Below are positions 26,247 to 36,525 of a stretch of 64,000 nucleotides of DNA, one piece after another. How positions within the stretch are numbered: position 1 is the first letter of the stretch; each line of letters begins with the position of its first letter. Both the position numbers and the translations under genes were made by a program. The notes beneath the pieces are model-generated. The model worked only from the letters and a program-made list of their open reading frames with translations. It was not told where the DNA came from and searched no databases. This DNA comes from Strix aluco (taxonomy: Eukaryota; Chordata; Aves; Strigiformes; Strigidae): contig NC_133954.1 in the NCBI RefSeq assembly GCF_031877795.1, forward strand, positions 9,701,466 through 9,765,465, written 5' to 3'.

Positions 26247-26965
26247 TGACAGGGGCCAGGGCCTGGCCGGGGGCGAGGGAGCAACAGCTACACCCTGAGA
26301 AACCCCCGCGCAGGCTTCCCCTGAGCAGGGGCTGCTGCTGCTACTGCTATTCTGGGGGCAGAAAAAAACTTTAAAACTTCCATTCCCTTTAAAAATCAGC
26401 CCAGTTGCTGGCCAAGGGCCCAGCCTGGGGTGGGGGGTCTCACCCTGGCCCAGGCGCGTCCCCCCCAGGACGAACCGAGCATCGTCCTCTGCTGCAGCAG
26501 CACCGACAGCCCCGAAGGGCTGAGCTGCCCCCAGACAGGCTCTGCAGAAGCAGGAACAGTTTTTATTGCCAGCAACCGGCTCCTGGGAAGGGTCTGTCCC
26601 CCCCCACAGTAGGGGACAGGGATGCGACTCCCCCAGAGCCCCAGGCATCACCCCCCGCAGCTCCCTGCACCTGGGACCCTGCCGCAGCGTAACAGGGGCC
26701 AGGGGAGCATCACGGGGTCGTGTCCTTGCAGCCGGGGCAAAGCCCCCCCGAGCTGGTGCCAGGAGGGCAGCTGGCCCCCGGGGCAGCACCCAGAGCTGCC
26801 CGTCCCATCTCCCTTTCCCCAGGGACCGGGGATGAAGGGGACACATCTTGTCCTGAGCCCGCGGGCGCTGCAGCAGCGTCACGTCGGTGCACCCCAGGCC
26901 GCCCTGCGCTCCCCCCGGGCGTAGGACATCTCCCCTCTGGCCACCACCTTGTCCAGGCCCAGACG

Positions 26966-29900
26966 TCAAAGCTTCTCCACCAGGTTCAAGCTGAAGATGC
27001 TGCTCCTGGGTGGGGGTCTGTGCTGCCCCCCGGGCGCAGGGAAGGGCGGGCTGTCAGCGTGCTGGGGGGGGAGCAGAGGGGCCCACCGTGTCCCAGGCCC
27101 TGGCACGGAGGCAGAGATCCCCCGCACAAGCAAGAGCCTGACGAGTCCCAGGGGGGTGCTCGGGGGTCCGGGGCCAGGTGGCAGCACGGGGGAGGACGGC
27201 TCTGGTGAAGGGGTGCCCAGGCTCAGCCCCTCAAAGGGCCCACAAGAAGGCACGACGGCGTTATACAGACTGCAGGGGAAGAGAGAGCAGAAGGGGGGGT
27301 GGGTCAGTGGGGGGTCCTGGCCCAGGGGCTGCTGTCGCACCAGCCAGAGGGTCCTCAGGGCCCCTCCTCCCCCCTACACACTCATTCACCGCATGAGCCT
27401 CAGGCTGTGGGGACCCCCACCCTTGCAGCACTGCCCAAGTGCCCCAAAGCTCATGGCAGGGTGCTGGGGGGGCTGCGGGATGTCCCCCCCCAGCTCCCAG
27501 GAGGGGCTGGGTCACAGTTGCTGCTCCACAAGCGTGTTGGGTTTTGTCTAACAGCGTACAGTGAACTCCAGCTCACACCAACCCCCACCAAGCCTCGCAG
27601 GGGCTCATTAGGGCCAAGCAATGGTGCTCATTAATTAAGGGGCAGCTCAGGGCCCAGCCAGGGGAGCGGGTCTGGCTGAGGCACAAGCGCAGAGGAGCAA
27701 AGCCACGTCCCCAGCAGCACCGGGAGCAAACGCTGCTCTGCCCAGGGCCAGCCCAGCCTTGTGCGCCCCGGGGAAGGCTCCTCTTCCTCTTCTTCACAGA
27801 GACTGGGGGGTCTGGTCCCAGGCCCCGGGGGGGGGTGCACAGCCCCCGCACACAGCGCCTCGAGCAGCCAGATTTGGGGCCATTACAAGCATCTCTCCAA
27901 GGGTCAAGGCCTGCAGATGGCCCCCAGGCTGCTGCTTCCTCGAGCTGCACTGAGCCAGGGATGTGGGGAGGAAGGTTGGGGGGGATGGGGGGAGGAGGGT
28001 TGGGGGGGACGGGGGTGGGGTGGCGGTGCAGGCAGTGCAGGCGGTGGGGGGGCCACGCGCCTTACCTGGGTGTCACCGTGGTGATCTCAGTGGTGGGGTG
28101 GAGGATGTGGCAGGTAGTGACGGTGAAGGTAGACGGGGTCTGGGGGAGGTTGTTAACAGAGAGGAACACTGGAAGGGACAGGAGACACGGGGTTAAGCGG
28201 GGGGAGGGCACGGCCCAGGCAGAGGCAGAGAGCTGAGGGCAGACAGAGCCAAAGCTGGGCTGCGAGCCACCAGCAGAAAGCTGCATGTATGGGCACAGCT
28301 CCAGCGGGATTTGGGTCCGGCGGTTGCTCAGAGGAGGGGGCTGCGAGCACAAGAGGGACCAGGAGCCGACGTTTCTCCCAGCCCGGTCCCTTCCACAGGC
28401 GGGGGCTGCAGGAGGTGCCCGCCGGTGCGAGGGCGAGGGCTCACCCTGCCAGGGCGGCTGCAGGAGAACGGCCCCAGGGCAGCTGCAGCCGGAGCATCCC
28501 CAGGGGCAGGGACGGGCAGCAGGGACAGGAGGGTGTGGGGGGGTGCGAGGGGCAGCCTGGGCAGGGGGGCAGGGGTGTCCCGGCGGCCACGGCCCCTCCG
28601 TCCCCTCGCCCCGCGCTCACCCCCGGGGCGCTCCTTGGCTTTGGTGGGCACTGAGGTAGGGAGCAGCTGGAAGGAGCTGGCGTCCACGTCGTCCTCCTCC
28701 AGGTCGTTGAGGCTGTAGACCTCCTCCAGGTCGGTGTCCAGCTGCCTGAAGTCTTTGGTGAGCACCCCGGGACGGGGCACCAGGATCCCCCCCAGGTTGG
28801 GCCGTGCCAGCTGCTGCCAGTGGTGGAGTGTCACAGAGCCTGGGGGGACACACACAGCCGGGGCAGCTCAGCCGGTGTTGGGGGACCCTTCCAGCACCAC
28901 ACAGCGGGAAGCCCCCTCCACCCCTCACCTTCCAGGGGCTTCACGATCTGCAGCTTGTCGGGCAGGTAGGTGAGGGAGCCGAGGGAGAAGCCGGAGCCGG
29001 CTGTGAGCTCGGAGCCCCCCGAGTAGTTGGTCCCAGTGGAGACGATGCTCTCGTCGGGGGTGAGGAAGCCGCTGGAGCCCTCCCCGTCCCTCAGCCGCCA
29101 CAGCTTGTGCTCCCGCTCCGCCTCGAAGAAGGAGCGCTCCTCCGAGGCATGGCTCTGCTGCTGCGCCGACAGCCGCTGCACCGCGGCCTCCAGGTCCTGC
29201 TGCCCCGGGGCCCTGCCGGGGGGCAACAGCGTCAGGGTGCTGGTGGCCACGGTCCCACACCGCACCCCCCCACGCTGCGCCAGACCCCAGCGGGCTCCGG
29301 CCGGGTCTGCGCCCCCTGCCCCGGGCTCGTGGGGGAATTAACGTTCTGATGTGATCAAGACCTCGCCAACACCCCAGCTCCTGCACAGGGCTCTGTCCCG
29401 CCTGAGCCCCCCCTGTGGCACTCACCGGGTGCCCTCGGAGCCGGAGCAGACGGTGCGGGGGGTGCTGGCCCCCCCGGAGGGGGCGGCTGACAACTGCTTG
29501 GAGCCCGGCATGTTGTGGGGAGACTCGGAGCAAGACTTGGCTTTGGCCGCCTGGTTCACCGCTTTCACCGTCTCAAAGACGCGCAGGTAGCTCCTGCGGG
29601 CAGGAAGCGGGCAGGGATGGACCCTTCAGCCAGCCCCCCCGGGACCCCCCCTCTCATGGCCCAGCACCAGCCACTGGTGCCGGCACTTGCCTGTAGTCTG
29701 AGGAGGAGCTGTCTGTCCCCTTCCTCATCATCCCCTTGATCTCAGCCGCCAGCGAGTCCTGGAGACACAGGGGACCCGGCGTCAGCAGAGGGGAGAGTGG
29801 AGCCCCCCCGCCCCCCCCCCCCGCTGCCCCCCACTCACCACGGGCAGGAGGCTGGTCGCGCCGTAGCGGCTGACGGTGCTGTTGGGGAGGCTGCGGCCGC

Positions 29901-32900
29901 GCAGGTTCTTGACCTCCTCCTGGGCCTCCTGCAGCATCCCCCCGCACTCGGCGTACTTCTCCTGCAGGTCCCGCAGCTGCGGGCACGGGCTCAGCTCAAA
30001 CACGGCCCCGGCGGCAGCAGGGCAGGACCCCCCACCCCCCGGGGCACCCCCTCCCCGGGCTCACCTCCATCCGGAGCTGCTGCTGCACCTCCTTGGCCAG
30101 GGCCAGGTGCTGCTGGAGCTCCTCCACCTCCGAGCCGTACTGCGGGCAGGAGCAGGCAGGTCAGGCAGGTCAGACAGCTGTGCCCTGCACCCCCCCAGCA
30201 CCCCCCGGCAGGGGCGGGGGACACCCACCGTGCGGCACTTGTGCTGCAGGTCGACGACCTGCGCCAGGAGCTGGCTGATCTCCTCCTGCTGCCGCGCCGT
30301 GTCCTCGGCCTTGCGGGCCAGCTCGTCCGAGAGGTAAACGACCTGCTGGCTGGCTTCGGCTGCAGAAAGCCCCGGGCCTGTCACCGCTGGGGACAGCCCC
30401 CCAGCCCGTGCAGGGATCCTGGGCAGCACCTGCAGACCCCCCCTGCCCAGCCCAAGCCCAGAGCAGAGTTACCCCCCCCCCCAGCCCCACGTACAGAACT
30501 GCTCCACACAGTCGATCATCAGCTGCTGCTCCTGGTCCTCGTACTGAGAGGTCTTGGTTGCGATGCTGGCGGCCTGGGGGAGAGCGTAGGAGGGGCTGAG
30601 CACGATGGGCAGGAGCTGCAGCCCCTCCCCGGGGGCAGCTCAGGGCCCCCCCAGCCACAACCACCCTGAGAGGGACACCCCCCCTGCCAGCTCCGCTCAC
30701 CTCCATGCGAAGCTTCTGGTTCTCCTCCTCCAGGCACTTGAGTTTCTGCTGCAGCGTGTCGTACTGGAAGTACTGCTGCAGGGACAGCGAGGACTCGTGC
30801 CGGCGCAGCCTGGGGACAGCAGGGAGGGCGCTGAGCACTTGCAGCGCGGGCAGGATGGGGCTGCCCACCCAGCCCCCTGCCCACTCCCTGCAGCTCCCAG
30901 GCAGGCGTCTACAGTGACCCAGCTCCGTGGGGCTGGACCCACGGCCGCCATGGGAGGGAAAAGAGCTCCAGCCCCAGTGCCCACCCAGGGATGGTGACAG
31001 CTCCTGCCCAATGCCTCTGCCCGGCCCCCCAGGGGCAGCCCTGCCCCAGCGAGCAGCAGGATGGGGACCCCCCACTCACGGGGTGGAGGTGGCGGAGGTG
31101 GGCTCGCTCTCCTCCGTCGTGGTGGTGTAGAAGTGGAGCAGATCGTCCCGCATGGAGACCTCGTGGCGCAGCTGCGCAATCTGGGAGGGGAAGAGGCCTC
31201 AGGGCACAGCCGGGGGGGGCCACAGCCACTCACAGCCCCCAGGCCGAGGCCAGGACCCCCCGTACCCACGGGCCATCACCTCCTCTTTGGCCAACTCCAG
31301 CTGCTCCTCCAGGAGCTCGTTGCGCTCAGTCAGGCTCCGGTTCTGTTTCAGCAGGGACTGCCCGATGCGCGCCGCCAGCTCCAGGTCCCGCTCCTTCTGC
31401 AAGGGCAGGTCTGCCTCAGCTGGGCCCTGCCCCTGCCCTCGCCCCCCCGCGGTCCCCAGCGTACCTCATCCAGCAGGTTGGTGACGGCATCGATGTCGTG
31501 GTAGGTCTTTGTGATCCTGACCACGCGCTCAGCGCACAGGACTGGGGGAGAAGGGTGAAGGGTGAACCCCTGCACTGGGGGGGGGGGCGGCCCGGGGGCT
31601 CAGCACCATCCCCCCGCTGCCTCCTGTCACTGCTCCCCATCAGCAACGCAGGGGGTTACACAGCAGAGTGGGAGGGGGGTGGGTGCTGCAGGCCCACAAC
31701 GCTGCTCCACTGGTCACAAAAAGGTCCTTTTATCTGCTCGGCAGCACCAGGGATGCGACAGCACCACGGGAAATGGGGTGCTCCCACGTCACCCCCCAAC
31801 CCTGCCCGCATCTTGGGGTGACAGGAAAGGTGCTGAGCCCCCCTCGCTGCACCCACCACCCCAGCCCGGACACAGCGCCAGCCCCACCGCAGGACACTGG
31901 GACGGGGAGGAGGGACGGGAAAGGCAGCAGAGACAGGATTGGAGGTGACATCTCCAGCAAAAACCAGGCTGGAGCTCCAGCAGGAGCAGTGGTGGGTGGC
32001 AGCGTGCCGAGCCGGGCAGCGTCCCCTCCAATCTGTCCCCAGCCCCCCCGCGCCGTCTCCCCTGGCCCTGCCCTACTTTCTCCCCGCAGACGTTGGCCGA
32101 GGCAGAGCCGAGCGCGTCCTCCCGGGATGCTGCACCCCGCACCCACCCCGCACCCACCCGCTGCCCCTCCAGCAGCGCGGCGACCCCCCCTCTGCGCGAG
32201 GGGGCAAAGGCGGCTGCAGGCAGGTGCTCAGCGGGCTGCGCCCCGGCTAAAGCCCTGCCTCCCCCCGGCCGCTACCGGGGTGTCGGGCAGGGAGAGGTGG
32301 CACAAGGACGGGGACGTCTGTGTCCCCCCCGCACCAATCCTGCCACTGCGCCCGCAGAAGCTGCCAGACAGCGCCAGGACGCACCCGGACGGCCGGAGGG
32401 AGCCGGCAGCGAGCGCGAAGCCCTGGGCCCTGCCCGCACCCCGAGCCCTGGGCCCTGCCCGCACCCCGGGCCCTGCCCGCACCCCGCAGTCGCTCCCTCC
32501 AGATGTTCGACCGCCCCACGGGCTTGTGCCTCGGTTTCCCCCGGCAGAGCGGCGCTGGCAGCGCTCGGGGCCTCGTCCCGTGTCCCCAGCCCCGGCCGGG
32601 CAGACAAAGCGGGTTACGGGGAGCGGCTCAGCCACGCAAATCCCATTACGCTGCCCCGGCCGGGGTTGTGTAACCGTGGCCGTGCCCCCACCCGCCACCC
32701 CCGACCCGTCCCCACCGCCCCGGGCGCTGGCCCTGCACCCCAGCGGGCACGTACCCCATGGGGAGGGGGGGGAGGCTGGGGCTGGGCTTGCCCCCCCCTC
32801 CCCACGCCCCGACAGGGCCTGGTCCCCGCAGGGGTCCCCAACTGCACCTCGTCAGGCCCCTGAGCCGTTAATTGGAAATAATTAGAGCATGAGCATCGTT

Positions 32901-35900
32901 ACAGTTTGAGCAAGGGGCAGGCCCTGGGAGACACTGGGGGCTGCAGCGCCGGCAAACACGTAAACACACACCCACCCCCACCCCCCCCATCCGCGGGCCT
33001 GATCCAGCGCGATGCGGGGACCCGCACCCCACGGGAGGACAGACGCCCCCCCCATCCCCACGGGCACACGCAGACCCGGCGGGGGCCCCTCACCCCATCC
33101 CTCTGCCACCACCACGGCAGGGACAACCCTCCCTGGGCTCGGGGTGACCCCGGGACCCCCCAAAGGACCAGGCAGCAGCTTCCCTGGGACGGAGCTCTGA
33201 GAGGGGGGGCCGGGGGGGGCCGCGCACCCCGCGGCGGGGAGCGGGAAATGCGCGGCCGGGAAGGGCGACGGCTCCAGCTCGGGGGAGAGACCCCGGCCCC
33301 GGCCCCCCCGGCCCCGGCCCCGCTCCGCGCACCCCGGCCCCCCCGGCCCCCCTCACCTTCCTCCAGCTCCCGGGCGATGGGGTCGGTGCCGCCGCCCCGC
33401 TCCGCCTTCCCGCTCGGCTCCTCGTAGGCGGCGGGGCTGCTCCAGATCTCCATCGCGCCCAGGCGAGCCGAGCCCAGCTGAGCCCACCGCAGCCAGGCGA
33501 GCCGAGCTCAGCCGAGCCCAGCCCAGCCCCGCCGGGCGCTCCCGCCCCTATTTATAGGGTCGCCCCGTCCGCGGGCACCTGCCCGAGCGCGTCCCACCGG
33601 GGCCGGGGGCGGGGCCGCGGGGGGCCGGGGGCTGCCCGCTCCCCCCGCGGCGTGGGTCGGCTCTTTGCGCCTGCCCGCTCCCCCCCCGGGAGCCTCGGGG
33701 ACACGGTCCCCATCGGGGCATCCCGGAGGCAGGTCCCCATCGCACCCCAGGGCCAGGCTCCTCGTCGGGGCACCCTGGGGACCCCTCGGGACAATCCTGC
33801 TCAGCCCCGGGGTGCTGATGCTGCTGGGCCGTGTCCCACCTCCCGGCCCCCAGCCCGCGGGCTCAGGGGGGTGCCCGTGGGTGGTGGTGAGCGCTGACTG
33901 CTGGGAGGGGACGCTGAGGGGTCACCGGTCCCTGAGCAGCGGCTTTGCGGGGCTGACCCACTGCGTCACGCGCAGACGAGCCCCTTCGGAGGGTCAGGGA
34001 GAGGTTTCAGGTCCCTCATCCCAAACCCAGACTGGGTGCAGGGCTGGGGTCCCCGTGATGGCCACGTCCCCACACTCCCCACGCTTTGCCTGGCCAGCCT
34101 CGGTCTTCTGTCCCGGGTCTGGGTCCCCCACTGTCATCAACCCAGCGCACCCCGACTCCTGCCCACGCGGGTGCCCAGTGCGGTGCTGGGACCTGCCAGG
34201 TCCCTGAGCTGGGAAAGGGCTTTTCCATCCCCCTCCACCCTGCCCCGCTCAGCACCCCCCGTGCCCAGCCCGGCCCCCCGTGTCCCGCACAGGCCACCCC
34301 GCACTCCCTGGCTGGCACCCCCAGCCCCCCCCCCAGCCACGCTTGCGCAAAGGCAGCGCCGGAGCGGGGGAGCTGAATAAATGATGTTGTGCTGAATTAT
34401 GGAGGAGCCGGCTGGCACGTAGCACAAGGCTCGCGGGCGGGAGGGCAGCAGGGCTGCGCCGAGGACCCCCCACGGCACCCCGGCACGGTAATGCCAACGC
34501 ACGTGCTGCCCCGCGCTGTTCCTCGTTAGGACCAAACTAATCCATGAATCAACGAGGCTGGGGCTGGAGCTGCCCCTCATCGTCACGCGATGCCTGTATT
34601 TGCCTGCTGGACTCCCACCCGCTGGGGTCCGGACCCCAAACCACATCCTGCCAGACCCCCCCAACCCCTCCCCGAGCTGGGGCCACAGCCCAGGGCCCTC
34701 AGTCCCAGCCTCTCCCTCCTCCTTGCACCCGTGTTTCTCCCAGTGACAGCAGAGCAGGGACCCAGCCCCTCCCCAGGGCACCCACCCCCAGGCACCCCAA
34801 GGACACCAGGAGTGTGTGTCTGGGCAGGAGCAGCTTCTTCCTAATCCCCTGCCCGGGGATTTGCTCCTCCGGGCAGGACCCCGGCGCAAGCAGATTACAG
34901 GGGGCTATTTCTGATGGCGGCTTAAAGGTTTGGGTAAAGGGATGAGACAGCGCGGGCCCCTCCGGCACAGGGGGCACAGAGAAATGGGGCTCCCGGGACC
35001 AGGCACGGCTGCCCCCACCGAGAGGGGATGGGGGTCCCCGGGGTCCTCCTGAGCCGGATGCTCCCATGGCTCGTAAACGGGGTGTAGGGCTCAATCCCTC
35101 TCACTGTTGCTGCAGGGTAGGGGGGTGCTGATGGCTGGGGGGGGCTGCACCCCGCTGCCGGCTGAGCAGGGAGGGGAGCTGCAGGGTGGGGAAGGCTGCA
35201 AGCACGGGCAGGGCACGACGGGGGTTTGTCCCCAGCCCAGCCTGGCGTGGGCAGGGAGGTGGGAGCTGGGGCTGGCAGTGGGGCCGCAGCCCCATCTGTC
35301 TCCCGCTGCCCCACATCCATCCCCCAGCCCCTCGCCCTAATCCCATCCCCGCCACACGTGAGCCAGAGACAGAAGCAAAGCAGAGATAATCCGTCTGTGC
35401 CCCCCGCTGAACCCCGACCCCACGCCGCACTGCTGCGGGGCAGCGCCCCTGCCCCACCACGGGTGTCTCCCCACGGGTGCCTGCACCCCCCGGCTCCAGG
35501 GCCAGCAGCAGCCCCTGGCCCCCCCTCGGCCGCTCCAGGCTGTCTGTGGGGGCAGCAGCACTGGGGGCCACCGGCCATCTCCCCGCCAGCATCCCACCCC
35601 AGGGAGCCACGGCACGGTGTGGGGGGAGCGGGGACATGCAGGGGCTCCCGGGACACGACGGAGGCTCCCTCTGAGCGTCTGGGCTCAGCAGAAGCTGCTC
35701 CCAGAATTAGCTGGGATGTTCCAGGTGACGAAATCCCGCCCGTCAATCCCGTTAGCGGCGATTAGCTCCCGGGCTGCCCTCGCGGCCCTGACCCAGCCCG
35801 GCCGGTGCTGCCTGCACCCCGCTGCCTGCACCCCGCTGCCTGCACCCCCACGGCGCGGGACGAGGCACTCACGGAAGTACTGCAGGGTCTCCTCGATCTG

Positions 35901-36064
35901 CCGGGGGGTGAGGGGGACCACGGGCTCCGGGGGGCCGGGGGGGGCACGCAGCCAGTCGTCGTGGTCGTAGCCGAAGACGGTGTCGGCCCGCAGCGTGTAG
36001 CGGGGCAGCTGCTCGCCCAGCAGGCTGATGATCTCCACCTCGGGGACATCGCCGCTGCACAGCT
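26966..36064 (-). CDS. HAP1: Huntingtin-associated protein 1, TRAK/Milton-family motor adaptor
   Basis: Common exons, 5' to 3': 31465-31541, 31280-31396, 31080-31180, 30701-30809, 30495-30573, 30229-30359, 30065-30139, 29839-29976, 29691-29758, 29426-29593, 28929-29212, 28621-28839, 28066-28168, 26966-27269. With exon 1b (33357-33453) they give 689 residues; with the upstream exons, including 35873-36064, about 737. Signature stretches: the CC1 box (RDLELAARIGQSLLKQN, dynein light-intermediate-chain binding), long coiled coils, CVEQFSEASQQ (shared with human HAP1), a Spindly-like DSLAAEI, and the TRAK C-terminal block (LQIVKPLEG, LHHWQQLARPNLGGIL). HAP1/TRAK proteins link dynein/dynactin and kinesin-1 to vesicles and mitochondria; HAP1 also binds huntingtin. 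RELEE-LC joining exon 1b to exon 2, and the position between GAST and JUP, identify HAP1 over TRAK1/2. The junction of the 29691 and 29593 exons uses a GC donor. The stop at 26968-26966 (TGA) falls inside a conserved family motif. Confidence 0.93.
33357..33453 (-). CDS. HAP1: HAP1 alternative first coding exon 1b (mammal-type N-terminus)
   Basis: An ATG in strong context (GCGATGG) opens MEIWSSPAAYEEPSG, ending IARELEE, before a GTGAGG donor. The exon is 97 nt (phase 1), so its last G completes GTC with exon 2 and reads RELEEVLCAERV. From memory, human HAP1 has IWKTPAAY followed by FIRELEEALCP at the same place, so this is the counterpart of human HAP1 exon 1. A TATA box lies about 95 bp upstream of the ATG. 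Confidence 0.85.
33549..33556 (-). promoter_or_regulatory. TATA box of HAP1 promoter 1b
   Basis: TATAAATA on the minus strand, flanked by GC-rich sequence, predicts a start near 33520 and a 5' UTR of about 65 nt before exon 1b. Confidence 0.75.
35873..36064 (-). CDS. HAP1: HAP1 upstream TRAK-type N-terminal exon
   Basis: A 192-nt exon with AG acceptor and GTGAGT donor encodes ELCSGDVPEVEIISLLGEQL, continuing through LRADTVFGYDHDDW and QIEETLQYF. This matches the N-terminal segment of TRAK1 (LPEVEIISLLEEQLPHYKL, DTIYGYDHDDW). It ends in phase 1 and joins exon 2 to read QYFLLCAERV, exactly the TRAK1 junction. It lies 2.4 kb upstream of exon 1b and so must belong to a transcript from a second promoter. 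Its own first residue needs one base from an exon further upstream. Confidence 0.88.
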
Positions 36065-36525
36065 CTGGGGACAGAGGGGTGCAGCGTCAGCCGAGGGTGG
36101 GGGGCTCCTGGGAGGAGAGGGGGGCAGGGTGCGGGGGGCCGTGGGTGGGGAAGCACTTCCTGCACCCCCCAGCCCAGTCTGTCCCCTCGGGGTTCGGGGC
36201 TGGTGTCACCAGCCAGGTCTGCCCCCGAAACCACTCGTGAAGGGACTGGGGGTCCCCCTGCAGGGTGGCACCCAGGGACCCCCACCCCAGCTCCCCCCTC
36301 ACCCCCCGCTCTCTGCGGGCAGGGCCCTGCTGCCGTCTCCCGGCCACGCTCTGCCTGGCCGAGCAGCGCTGGGGACAGATGGCGAGGGACGTGGGGACGG
36401 GGGTCCAGCTCCGGCCACACCACGGGGCCAGGACGAAGAACCAGCCCGGAGGTGCCCCAGCCCCGCACCCCCCCCTCGCCCCGGTCCCCAGGGCCACCCA
36501 CTGTCACTGCCCGGCTCTACCCACC

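Noticed and set aside
31668-33163. Frames of 90-400 aa between HAP1 exon 1b and exon 2
   Set aside because: Intronic GC-rich sequence with GCCCTGGGCCCTGCCCGCACC duplications near 32.4 kb; no splice logic or homology.
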